Positions 1-11,245 of a stretch of 64,000 nt of DNA are shown here, piece after piece (the first letter of the stretch is position 1; each line of letters begins with the position of its first letter). The stretch comes from Helichrysum umbraculigerum. Lineage: Eukaryota > Streptophyta > Magnoliopsida > Asterales > Asteraceae. The translations under genes were made by a program, and so were the position numbers. Under the pieces are notes generated by a model. The model saw only the letters and a program-made list of their open reading frames with translations, had not been told where the DNA came from and searched no databases. The DNA is taken from assembly GCA_949592205.1 (NCBI GenBank), contig CATIUR010000003.1, positions 143,879,259 through 143,943,258 of the forward strand, given 5' to 3'.

Positions 1-452
1 GTTTTACTTCTCAAAAGGAGGTTCATTGTTAAATGACACTATTACCCCTAAATGTCTTTTACCCACTTTTTTTTTTGTTTTCTTCCTCAAAACAAAGTAT
101 TACACCACTTGCAAATGAAAATTATTATTTCCAGCATTCACCATCTTTCACTTTCGGTAGTATCGTCAAACAAAGTCAAACTGTAACCCGATTTTGTTTA
201 ATCGCCTACTCCTACATGCAAGATACAACAAAATAACCCAAAAATAGTAGGACTTTTTGGTTTCCACGGGCAACGTTATCCACCATTGCCGCCTCATATA
301 CGAGTAACAGTTAAACAATTGGAGAAAAATCTAAAAAAAGTGGGCTTCTTACTTTCCCCCAATTCACACGATAATTTATGGAGAGCTTTTCACCTTTCTA
401 ACCTTAACAAAGAAAATGAAAATAAAATAAAATAAAAAACCTCTTACATATG
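1..452. other. Flank left of nest 1, no gene seen
   Basis: AT-rich sequence lying outside the outer retrotransposon. I see no long ORF, no coding similarity and no RNA gene. It ends at the 5-bp target duplication ATATC (453-457), whose second copy is at 34424-34428, so 452 and 34429 were neighbours before nest 1 formed. Confidence 0.6.
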
Positions 453-457
453 ATATC

Positions 458-518
458 TGTTGCTCCAAAGGTGAAGTAACACGTCAGGTGAGGACTAGTT
501 TCTATTTCGGGAGGCAGG
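458..518 (-). repeat. Tat element 3' LTR, outer fragment
   Basis: These 61 bp match the first part of the intact LTR at 33917-33977. The LTR was cut here by insertion of the SIRE element and resumes at 24345. The last five bases, GCAGG, are the SIRE target duplication. Confidence 0.95.
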
Positions 519-1109
519 TGTAAGTCCCCTAGTTTTAGGATCGATAACTTCGTTATCTGTAGTATTAAGGTGCGGAATCCCTCAATACGGTGTTATCTTA
601 CTAACAACGAATATGTTCGTATTGCGTTTTAATAAAGCTTAACTTTAAACGATGAACCGTCAAAGCCTAGCCGTAGGTAATGTTTTCTCTGGTTTGCTGG
701 AATCGCAGATCAGAAAATATGCAAAAGTTCTTTCGGTTGTTAAGGTTTTTCACGATTGAAACAACCTTTTATATTTTGTCTCGGCTCGGCTCGCATGGGC
801 CGGCGAGTTCAGCCCAACTCGCAGCCCAAGTCAGCCCAGTGACTCGGCTCGCCAAGTTTAGCCTTGCGGATTCAGTTCTCATCTCGCCTCGTTATAACTC
901 GAGACCTGAGAACTTAACTCACTTTGCATCAAACGTATATATTTATTTCGTCTTTAATAATTCGTCTAACTTAACAAATCAATATGTTTAACGAATATCA
1001 CTAACAAAACAAATATTCTTTTACAAATCCAAACCAATATACAAACACAATAATAATTACACTAGTCCTATTTCAAGCTAGATCTGTTGTCACAATCTAT
1101 GTCCCAACA
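519..1109 (-). repeat. SIRE 3' LTR
   Basis: It runs TGTAAG...CAACA, 591 bp, and matches 23749-24339 at every position I compared. It contains a cluster of CTCGC/GCGAG motifs at about 781-903. The 103-codon ORF within it occurs in both LTR copies and looks non-coding. Confidence 0.95.
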
Positions 1110-1120
1110 GACTCCCCCTT
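1110..1120 (-). other. SIRE polypurine tract
   Basis: The minus-strand sequence AAGGGGGAGTC sits directly against the 3' LTR. Confidence 0.88.
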
Positions 1121-1164
1121 GACAATAGCTCTAGCGTCTTTATCTTCACGCTTGTCTTTGGTCT

Positions 1165-4100
1165 TCATTTGTAAATCTTACTGCCTGCGTAAATCTTCAT
1201 CTTGATACAAGTTTTAACCATCAACTGATAATCTCTCGCTAAATCAGCCCATTCAATAGTCGTCAAAATTCTGTTCTCATTTAACTTTAACAGATCTTTT
1301 CTCGACATATTCATCAGGTGTCGATGATCATAAACTCTAAAGATTTCTCTTTCACCACCTTCAACCTCATCATCAGCTTCAACCATAACAGCTTCTCCAG
1401 TTCCTGAATCCACGTGCCAACTCTTCATATTTCCCAGAATATCCTATGGCATTGTCTTCAGTGGAATCTGCTGTATGCATCTAACAGCTGGATAAACTTT
1501 CTTCCTTCTTCTTCTTCCTGTTCTTTGACTTCTCTCTTGTAATTTCACAGTCTTTCCCTTTCTTGGCTTAATTTAAACAAACTTATTCGTACCAACCTCA
1601 TGTCTAATGATTCTTTCAACACGATTAGCATAATCATCACGACTTGGGTTGTTAATCTCTAATCTAGCCAAATCACGTATTTCATAACGTGGTAGAGAAC
1701 TAAAAACTGCAAGCTTTCTTTCAAAATATTGAACTCCGTCAAACCTTTTGATTGCAAAAAGCTTTAGTTCTGAGTCAAAGTACCAACCAATAATCCCTTT
1801 ACGTGGTACACGCTTTTTCGTAACATCAACTTCAGAAATTCCAATCTTCTTCTTCTTCTTTGGAAGTTTCCTAAGTACAACAGCAGGATTTTTGGTTTGA
1901 ACAAGAACTTCTTCTTCTTCATCAGAGGTTGAATCATCAATATCTTCATCTATATCAACAATTGTTGGACCTTGTTCATTTTCAATAACAACTTCTGTCC
2001 TAGATGGGCTCACATGGTGTTCATCAATATTTGCATCTAGATCTACTCCCATGTCTTGCACATTCTCAGGTACAGCAGTCCAATATGTAGGTGGTAGAAA
2101 TTCTCCATCCTCAAGATCAAAATCAATGTCTTCATCTATCTCATCAAAAATGTCATCTTCCGAATCAGATAGATCAAGCATTTCCAATCCTAAGAGAAAA
2201 CCACAAATATAAATATATTAATAATTCAAATTCTTCATTGATTTCCCTGAACCAATCTAAAAATTTCTTTATTAATCCTTTTGTATATTTTAACCTAACA
2301 TATAAACGCAATTTACATATAACTTATAAAATCTTTTATTGATTACCCTGAATCAATCCAAAATCTCTTAAGTCTACTTAACAAATATTAATTAATTTTA
2401 AATTCTAATGCATTGTGAATAATCACCAAACATTTAAATTTACTATTAATTAACTTATATAATTTCCAAGTGTTAATTGATCTAATTCACTATCAATTTA
2501 ACCTTTAAATTATATATCATTTGTCTAGTTAATACGAATACATTTTTAACTTGTTAATTACTTATATACCTTACGGTCTTAAGTCCATAATCAAATCTAA
2601 AATGCATATGTTATTATAAAATTATGACCGCCGAAATTAATCGGAACACGCCGCTCGACTACTCAATGAGTCGGAAGTCTTTCGATCAATATTTTACCTT
2701 AACATAATTATATAAACTTAAATTACATCAAATATATTTTACTTAAAATAATAATAACCCTAAGTCGAATATATTTACACAATAAATTAAGTTTACATTT
2801 GTTCACTACACACTATTACAAATATTACAGTACTATGATAATACTAAGCTATCTTACCAGCTTCAGTATCACCCGGTACAGTCTTATCTGCACTTGTATC
2901 CATTCCAGAACCACTAGCACCAGCACCAGACTCCCCCTGAGTAGTAGCTTGCTCACCAGTCTTTGAAGGACCAGTCTGCTCACCACTCGGTGCATTGGGA
3001 TCATCGTCCTTGTCTTGATCTCTCTTCCTCTTCAACTCATTTTCTTTGCAAGACTCCAGATATACCAATACCTCCCCCTGAGTAGACTGTCCTGAATGCG
3101 ATCTCAAGACCAGACTCTCTAAAGAAGATAGCTTCAGTCTCTATACGTTGAAGTCCGCAAGCAAAGTCTCATGAGTCTTCATCAACAGATTGTACGATTC
3201 ACTCTGCTTGAGAATCTGCTGAGAAAGAAGAAGATTGCTCGACACCAGCTCTGGAATCTGAGAAGTAAGCTTCTCCAAATCCTTTACCCTCGACTCTAAG
3301 GATGTAATCCTTTCAGCATCAGTCGTTGGAGTAACAGGTATCGTTCTTGGTCCAGGCGGTGTAAGAGACTCAATATGCCAGTCTCTGGTAAGTGGTGTAT
3401 GAGGTTGAGACAAAGCCTGCGTAAGCAAGCTTGTCGCAAATCTAGCTGTTTTGTTCGTCGGAAAATTAGCTCCACGAACTAGATCAGCAACCTCATGCTG
3501 TAAAGTTAAACACAATTAAAATCAGTTATTGTTACAGATTACTCTGTCTCAAACTCTAATTAATTGCATAACACTCATAGTTATAGAACTTATATCTCAT
3601 ACCTGAAGCGGTAAAGATATCGATTCAGTAACCACCGGTGCATCCATCTCCACCTGTGGTGTATCCTGAGCAACTGTATACAGAATTAACTGTCTCAGTT
3701 CAACTCCTGATAAACAACAAGTTAAGATTATTTAACTTTAATTATCAATACTAACCTTCTCGAATAGTAAGCGTTCTAGGACGCTTCATCAAAGGAATCT
3801 CAATTTCCTCAGTACCTTCCTCCAGAATACTCTTACCTTTTCTCTTCCTTTCAGAGGCAGATGGAGGAGGAGAAGGTGTATTGTCAGAATCTTCATCTGA
3901 AGCCGTCTCACCATCACGACCTCTAGATGATCTAACAAGATCCTAAAGTTTAAATATATTCAACATTTATGATTAGCGTAAGCTCTATCATACAAGTTCT
4001 ATATATTTAAGATTAATCAGATATAATACCTCAGTCGGTACTTCAACTGATCTATCAAGCTGTATCTGCTCATCCTCAAGTAATATAACTTCGGGATTTG

Positions 4101-5333
4101 CAGCCTCAGCTTCAGCATCCTGTTCATGTTATGATATTTATATTTTAAAATCAGAAATAATATCCAATTTACTAAATATCTAATATCAGAATCATTATAT
4201 AATAATATTATGCATCTATGATTAATAAAACAATCTATCAACTAAGCATCTATATTATTACATAAATAAAAGATTACCTCAGGTGGTGCTAAATAACTCT
4301 CAATGTCTTGAAGCAAAGGATTTGTCGCATCATCATTCTGCTCCAAAACCTCTTGCACAACCTGTGCAGCAACATCTGGATTCACTTGCTGATCCACCTG
4401 ACCAGCCTGAATAAGAACATCCTCAAGGAGCCCTTGTGGATCTTCAGGTTGAGCTTCCTCAGCTACAAGTTCAGGTACAACATCAGCCTCAGCAGGAGCA
4501 ACAGCAACAGCAGGAGCTACGTCTAACCACCCATGATTTGGTGGCGTCACGTAGTTTGGGTCGACAATATACCCAAAAAGATCTCGCTCCTCAGGCTTCA
4601 CAAGCCCTTCTTTCCTCACAGTCTGCATAAACATAGCATTATACCCTCTGAGCCCAATAGTATCTACACGCAAGTGTGGCTCAGGAATAGCAAGCTCTGG
4701 TAGACGAGCTCTAATAATCAGCATACAAAAACGCGGGTAAACCATAAATCGTGATCGAACAGAACCCGATATCTGTCTCACAATCTCTCCAAAAATGTAA
4801 TCACAGAAACTGTATGGTTTATTGTAAACCAGGGACAGTGCAGCCGATAGAATAGCAGGGCTTAACTCATCAAAACCACCCTTCTTTGGTGCAAAAACGG
4901 TGTTCATCACGTGCCATAGAAACCTCCACTGACCAATAACAAGAGGTTTCTGGAATTGACGTCCGCGTCTATCTCCCGTATAACCCATACGTCCGATAGC
5001 TCCCTCTATGAAATCCATTGGATACTCAACATCCCCATTCTCTTGTTCCTCTGTACCAAGCTGCAAAATCTCACGGAGATTTCCAGCACTAAACACAACA
5101 GGTTGGCCACCAACCGTTGCTCGAATCTCTGGTGGATTGACCGATTCATCATGCTCTATACCCGTCCAGAAATCAGTCAGAATCGCCTGAGAAATAGGAG
5201 GATTTGCTGTAACAGCATACCGTATACGTGAACGTGCCAAAAATGAAAGCACCTGAGCTACTTTGCTAGCTCCCTTTGCACGTACATCCAGATCAACAAG
5301 GATGTTGTGACCTTTGTCAAATTGTCGAGCCAT
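1165..5333 (-). pseudogene. SIRE 3' spliced gene, env-like position (six exons, three stops)
   Basis: I infer six exons on the minus strand: 4278-5333, 4030-4119, 3756-3942, 3603-3706, 2858-3497 and 1165-2189. Each junction has GT-AG ends and reading phase is kept across all five, giving 1034 codons including the stop. Exon 1 encodes a 352-residue region (RYAVTANPPISQAIL, WRFLWHVMNT, VYPRFCMLI) that resembles a family I remember from Asteraceae retroelement-derived predictions. Exons 2-4 are acidic and Ser/Pro-rich with KRKRK-type basic patches; exon 5 has a heptad-rich segment; exon 6 is acidic, then Lys-rich, ending in a conserved-looking block (SWHVDSGTGEAV). In-frame stops are TAG 3141-3143, TAA 1573-1575 and TAG 1444-1446. 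The position matches the env-like gene of SIRE elements, but I see no signal peptide or membrane span, so I do not call it an envelope protein. Confidence 0.7.
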
Positions 5334-7812
5334 ATCTGTAAAAACACAAATGACAACAACAATTCAAAGCAAATTAACTACTATGTATTATGAAAATGTA
5401 TTCATCAAACATCTTAGTTGTATATATATAACTTATAACTAATAAGTCGTAAGTCCAATATGTAAATTCCATTAATTACTTGTAATTTCAAAAATCTCAA
5501 GTCGTTAACGTTATATAAATTAATATATATTATATACCGCTAATATAAAATTAGGACACGCTACACGATTACATTTTGAATCGGTAGACTTTCGATATAT
5601 ATATATACATTATAATAGGAATCCAAAAATATACTAGTTATTACTTAAAAAGTCGTAACTCTTACAAAAACCCCTTTTTAAAAAAATAAATTCTGGATTC
5701 GCATAAGACACCTAAGCGAATCGAGTTCAACTCGTTTTGCTTATCAACTCGCTTCGCTTATCAACTCGCGATTGAATCTGCAGCCAAGTGTACTCGCTAA
5801 TCATGTCGATCCGCAGATCAACTCGCTGGTCGATCCGCTAATCAACTCGATCCGCTAGTCAGCTCGCTGCGAGTTGAATCGAAGTTTCAACTCGTTCAAT
5901 GAACAGCCGTCGCAAGTTTAAACTTAAAATCGATGATTTTGTTAGTTTTAACACGATCAAACGATACATTCACGTTTATTACGGTTCGTTTAACATTAAT
6001 CCTAAGGATTCGTGTTCTAACAATCCATTAATCGTCGTGAATCAATCAAACATTAAACCAAAACCCTAGTTTATAAAAAAAAAACTTCGATTTCGAGTTA
6101 TTTAATTGGTGAAATTTGTTGATTTATACCTCAAACGATGCGCAATCTAAAGATGAATAATTTTTACGGATCAAAAACTCGTTCTCCGTACTCGAAAAAT
6201 CGAAATCAAACGAAAATCAGTTTTCGTCTCGTTTTCGCCAAGAAGTGGATTCGCCAAGTTTGTGGATCCGGTGATCCGTTGACTCGTTTGACCTTCTGTT
6301 TTATACCCTTTATCCGATTCGCGAGATTTCAAGTGGATCCGCGAGTTGACTAAGTCGATTCGCAGGAATGAATAAAAACGCGAATTAAATACTTAGTATA
6401 AATTAAAACTCCATCATTTGTACAAGTCTAAAATAAAATTATTTTTCACTTGTATTTGGTACGTTTGTTCAACTCAAAAATATTCAGTATAATTTAATTC
6501 CGAAGGGTAAAACCTAATAAACACAAAAACTTAAATTAAACATAAACTAAAATAAGATAAAAACACAATTATATAAACATTGGTATCAAGTACCATTTTA
6601 TTAATCACTTGAGCAAAACCAAGTACATAAACAAAATGAATAAGAATTTATCTGCTTAGGGATCATATTAGAAAGAATAAGCAATTAAGTATTTATTAAA
6701 AAGTCTAAGTAGATTGGTAGTATACATACCTCATGAAATTCAAATAAATTACTATAAAATTACAACTAAATTTATCATTTATACATTTATATTTATAAAA
6801 CTATATCTTAGGTACCTTTATCCATATAGCATAATTAATAAATGCATTACTCACATAAAGTGAATATTTTAATTATAGACAGTTCAAAACGATTACCAGT
6901 ATTATGATCCACATAAACAAATTAGACTCAATTTTCTAAGCAAACTCTTTATTGTTAGTATGAGTATTATCAAGTGCTTCCTATTATATGACATACTGAA
7001 GAATTCAAGTAAAACACATAACACTGCATCATTAAATTTCAAGGTAGCGGTTACTAAATGATGTATCTTTTCGAAACATATAACATACACTTGAATTTTT
7101 TAAGGTTAGACAAATATCAAACATACTTTGAATATGCTATGTTATCTAAGTCTGTACGTAGTACAACAAAAGATCCCTTCTAGCATAATTCAAAATATAC
7201 TTGAGAATATTAAGTTAATTAAAGGTTTCAGTTCTGTACTTAGTACAACAAAGTTACCAGTAATTAAGTTAATACCCATATTGCTACTATTTGTCAAATC
7301 AAATTAATATGCATGATAACAGTGTAAGGCAATACCATCATTCAACAATTAAGACTTGATGTCATACATCATAGAATAGTAACACAAGATAATAAACAAG
7401 TAGTTATTGTACTTCTTAATGCTTAGAAAATTTCATATAATTTGCCTACCAGTACATCATATGATGAAGCCATCTAAAGTTTTTTTTTTTACTAAAAATA
7501 GACATATTATAACTTGTGGATATAGGTGTATAATCAAATAAATATAAACACATACCTGATAGAACCGCTGTAGTTCTAAAGCAACTTTATTTGAACCTAC
7601 TACCATATCATACTTAGGACTTAAGCTTATTATTGTTAAGCTTATTCTCCTAATGTACTATCATTTCCCTTAGTTTTTGCAAATAAAAACTTAAATGAAG
7701 GCGATTCCCCTTAGGTAACAAGTAAATGAATGCCATACGCCTTTTTTTTTTTTTTTTTTTTTTAATGAACACATAAATACTAACTATTACAAAATTACCC
7801 TTGGAAGACTAA
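5334..7812 (-). other. SIRE spacer between pol and 3' gene
   Basis: About 2.5 kb without a credible ORF on either strand. It contains a poly-T tract (about 7742-7763) just after pol, two clusters of the SIRE motif (5698-5905 and about 6215-6366), and a telo-box-like AAAACCCTAG beside a TTTATAAA on the minus strand (6061-6085). The last pair could be a promoter core for the downstream spliced gene; that is inference. Confidence 0.5.
5698..5905. repeat. SIRE motif cluster, 3' spacer
   Basis: Short CG-centred 9-mers recur: TCAACTCGC at 5744, 5761 and 5818, and TCGATCCGC at 5806, 5830 and 5847. They are variants of the motif in the SIRE leader and LTR. A looser second group lies at 6215-6366. 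Confidence 0.75.
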
Positions 7813-10800
7813 TCACTCTGGATTTCTCATTCCGTTTAGTTGAACCAACGTCTCAAATCTTGCTCTGTCAAACGCCTTTGTGTATAAGTCTGCTAAGTTA
7901 TCCAATGATGGAACCTTAACTAACTTTATCAATTTCTTCTCAGCACAATCTCTAATAAAATGATGTCGAATATCAATGTGCTTAGTTTTACTGTGCTTCA
8001 CCGGATTATTGGTGATCGACATAGTAGATTCGTTATCAATCATCATAGGAGTATTGGTTATATTTAACCCGTAATCCCGCAGTTGCTGTTGAATCCAAAG
8101 AACTTGTGAGCAACAGCTGCCAGCTGCAACATACTCAGCTTCACATGTAGAAATGGCTACCGAGGTTTGCTTCTTGCACTGCCAGGATACTAATCTACCT
8201 CCTAGGAATTGACATCCTCCGGTCGTAGATTTCCTATTCTGATTGCATCCTCCATAATCCGAATCAGTATAAGCTACGAGATCTAAGTCTCCATCAATCG
8301 GATACCAAAGACCCAGCTTAGGTTTCCCTTTGAGATAACGAAAGATTCGTTTAACAGCTTGCATGTGTGACTCTTTCGGATTAGCCTGATATCTTGCGCA
8401 TAAACAAACAGCAAACATTATGTCAGGTCTAGAGGTTGTAAGATACATTAGTGATCCGATCATGGCTCTATAAAGAGTTGGATCCACATCGCTATCACTC
8501 GATGTATCTGGACCTAGTCCATGATTGACTGGAATTGGAGTATTGTAGACCTTACTTTCATCCATCTTGAAGCGTTCTAATAGCTCATATGTATATTTAG
8601 ATTGATGAATAAAGAATTCATCCTTCTTTTGATCAACTTGTAATCCTAAGAAGAAATTCAACTCTCCCATTGCAGACATTTTGAACCTTTTTCTCATGAC
8701 TTTCTCAAATTCTTGACACATCTTTTCATCAGATGATCCAAAGATAATGTCATCAACATAAACTTGCACGAGAAGAAAATCTTTCTTTTTCCATTTCACA
8801 AACAGTGTACTATCAATCGATCCTCTTGTAAATCCATTCTCAAGTAGATACGTTGATAGTGTTCCATACCATGCCCTAGGTGCTTGATGTAATCCATATA
8901 GAGCCTTATTCAATCGATATACTCTATCTGGATACTCAGGATCAGCAAACCCTGGCGGTTGTGAAACATACACCAATTCTTCCACTTTGCCATACAAAAA
9001 GGCACTCTTAACATCCAACTGATAAACTTTTATACCAAAATAAGATGCGAATGCTAAGAACACTCTAATTGCTTCTAGCCTAGCAACTGGTGCAAACACT
9101 TCATTGTAGTCAATACCTTCTTGTTGATTAAAACCTTGAACCACCAGACGAGCTTTATTGCGAGTAACGATTCCTTTATCATCTCTCTTGCACTTAAATA
9201 CCCATCTAGTTCCAATTGGATATTCTCCCTTTGGTAGGTCAACCAACTCCCATACTTGTAATTTAGAGAACTGATATAGTTCTTCTTGCATTGCTTCTAC
9301 CCACGAGCTTTCTTTTAAAGCCATTTGAACATTTTTAGGCTCGACTTGTGAGATAAAGCATGAATATAGACATTGATTAGAAATCCCTGTCTCTTTCATT
9401 GCAGTATACAAGCTTTGGTATTCAGAATTCTCAGACGTACTAGTTCTGGATTGATGCCTAGTTTGAACCGGAGTATTAATATCACCGATGATGTTTTCAA
9501 CGGGATGATTCTTACTCGTTCTAGTTGTAGTAACTGGTTCAACCGATATATCATCTTCTAAATTAGTACCAATCTCTTCCAATTCAGGTACATCTTCCGT
9601 ACGTGCTGAAGATATCCTTAAATGTTTCAAAGGAGTAAGTATCTCATCAAACTTTGTAGAAAGATCATCAGGATCTTCTGTTTCTTGAGACTTATCCTCT
9701 GAAGGTTGTTGTGACTCACTTGTGGAAGCTTTATCCGAGTCAACATTAGTCTTAATTCCAGACTGCTTAACACTTGATGTTGAAGCGGGACCAATATTCT
9801 CATCTTCAAACAATAAGTGTTCAGCTATCTCTGAATCACTGACATAGTCACTAATAGGAACTTTAAATGATGCAAAAAGATCAGAATAATCAAATTGCCA
9901 ATCTAAGCCCTTATGAACATCAGGTGAGTAGCTCGTAACCTCAATATTATAAACTACCTCCAAACGTCCTGTGACTTTATTAAAGACTCTCTTGTTTGGC
10001 GAATTGGGCATATAACCTAGGAAAAATCCTTCGCCAGCCTTCTCACCAAATTTTGCTTGATGTCCAGTCTTTAATATGGTGCATGAAACTCCAAAGGGTT
10101 CAAACCCTTTTAAGTTAGGTTTCTTATTGTTCAAAAGCTCATAACAAGTCTTGTTATGTCTCTTAACCGTAAGAACTCTATTAAGAACATAACATGTTGT
10201 ATTCACTGCTTCTGCCCAAAAGATGACCGGAAGCTTTGAATCAGCAAGCAATGTTCTAGCAGCTTCAATCAACGTCCTATTTTTCCTTTCAGCAACACCA
10301 TTCTGTTGAGGTTCATAAGGTGCACTGAATTGATGTAATATCCCTTTGCTTAAGCAATAGATATTCAACGTTGAATTCTTAAACTCTGTTCCATTGTCAC
10401 TACGAATACGCTTAATTCTCTTTTTATAGACATTCTCTACTAGATCAAAGAACTCAATTAGAATTCCAGGAGTCTCATCCTTTGATCCCAAAAAGAATAC
10501 CCAAGAAAATCTAGAATAATCATCTGTGACAACTAAACAATACCATTTGCCACCTAGACTTCTTTTGCTTATAGGGCCGAAGAGATCCATATGTAGCAAC
10601 TCAAATGGCGAGGAGATAGAGTTTTCAGTCTTAGGTCTGTGTGGTTTCTTGTGCTGCTTTCCTTTCATGCAAGGAACACACTTATCCTCAGACTCGAAAC
10701 GTTTTTGTGGTACACCTAGAACCAAACCATTTTTGGTTATATAATTCATCTTTCTCCAGTTCAGATGTGCCATTCTCCTATGCCATAACAATGCGTCTAT

Positions 10801-11238
10801 TTCTGAAGCCTTGGATAATAAACATGTAGACACCATTGAAGAGTTAGGAACACCCATGTTGATAGCATAGATGTCCTTCTTCCTTGGCGCCCTCATCAAT
10901 ATCCATTCATCAGGAATTTTAAAACCTGGCTTCAGGACTAAGGCCTCCTTTTCATTAAAATAAACTGGGTGACCTTTATCACAGACTTGGGAAACACTCA
11001 CTAGGTTGTGAGTTAGTTCTTCAACATAGTTCACATCCTCAAGAGTCAAAGTTCCATTTGAAACTTTTCCTTTTCCCGAAATTATTCCTCCTTTATCTCC
11101 TGCAAAATTTACTTTTTGCTTGAGACTCTCCTTGAAGTCCTTCAGTAGACTTCTTTCACCGGTCATGTGTCTTGAGCATCCACTGTCTACATACCACCAG
11201 CTGTCCTTGTTCACAGCATGCTCCTGCACATAACACAA
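7813..11238 (-). CDS. pol: SIRE Pol: protease, integrase, RT, RNaseH
   Basis: An uninterrupted frame of 1141 residues. In order: aspartic protease with VDSGCSRHMTG near residue 18; the integrase zinc region with HRRMAHL and CVPCMKGK (about 152-193); the integrase core with D about 217 (HMDLFGP), D about 280 (RSDNGTEF) and E about 317 (NGVAERKNR); reverse transcriptase with the catalytic YVDDIIFGS; and RNaseH with YTDSDYGGC and CEAEYVAAGS. Domain order and motifs are those of Ty1/copia, and all key residues are present. The first codon shown is TTG; in life the frame is probably entered from Gag, whose stop lies eight bases upstream in another frame. The ORF could still make active Pol if expressed, but its own Gag is disrupted. 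Confidence 0.95.
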   Translation of the reverse strand: MCYVQEHAVNKDSWWYVDSGCSRHMTGERSLLKDFKESLKQKVNFAGDKGGIISGKGKVSNGTLTLEDVNYVEELTHNLVSVSQVCDKGHPVYFNEKEALVLKPGFKIPDEWILMRAPRKKDIYAINMGVPNSSMVSTCLLSKASEIDALLWHRRMAHLNWRKMNYITKNGLVLGVPQKRFESEDKCVPCMKGKQHKKPHRPKTENSISSPFELLHMDLFGPISKRSLGGKWYCLVVTDDYSRFSWVFFLGSKDETPGILIEFFDLVENVYKKRIKRIRSDNGTEFKNSTLNIYCLSKGILHQFSAPYEPQQNGVAERKNRTLIEAARTLLADSKLPVIFWAEAVNTTCYVLNRVLTVKRHNKTCYELLNNKKPNLKGFEPFGVSCTILKTGHQAKFGEKAGEGFFLGYMPNSPNKRVFNKVTGRLEVVYNIEVTSYSPDVHKGLDWQFDYSDLFASFKVPISDYVSDSEIAEHLLFEDENIGPASTSSVKQSGIKTNVDSDKASTSESQQPSEDKSQETEDPDDLSTKFDEILTPLKHLRISSARTEDVPELEEIGTNLEDDISVEPVTTTRTSKNHPVENIIGDINTPVQTRHQSRTSTSENSEYQSLYTAMKETGISNQCLYSCFISQVEPKNVQMALKESSWVEAMQEELYQFSKLQVWELVDLPKGEYPIGTRWVFKCKRDDKGIVTRNKARLVVQGFNQQEGIDYNEVFAPVARLEAIRVFLAFASYFGIKVYQLDVKSAFLYGKVEELVYVSQPPGFADPEYPDRVYRLNKALYGLHQAPRAWYGTLSTYLLENGFTRGSIDSTLFVKWKKKDFLLVQVYVDDIIFGSSDEKMCQEFEKVMRKRFKMSAMGELNFFLGLQVDQKKDEFFIHQSKYTYELLERFKMDESKVYNTPIPVNHGLGPDTSSDSDVDPTLYRAMIGSLMYLTTSRPDIMFAVCLCARYQANPKESHMQAVKRIFRYLKGKPKLGLWYPIDGDLDLVAYTDSDYGGCNQNRKSTTGGCQFLGGRLVSWQCKKQTSVAISTCEAEYVAAGSCCSQVLWIQQQLRDYGLNITNTPMMIDNESTMSITNNPVKHSKTKHIDIRHHFIRDCAEKKLIKLVKVPSLDNLADLYTKAFDRARFETLVQLNGMRNPE

Positions 11239-11245
11239 AATACGA

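Noticed and set aside
1..452. Coding exon interrupted by the Tat element at the ATATC site (a Cys-containing stretch follows at 34429)
   Set aside because: The sequence after 34429 can be read as a short Cys-rich peptide, but the joined frame has a stop just upstream and no family could be assigned.
680..991. 103-codon plus-strand ORF in the SIRE LTR (also at 23910)
   Set aside because: It occurs in both LTR copies because they are identical; it is antisense to the element, compositionally biased by the CTCGC cluster and resembles no protein.
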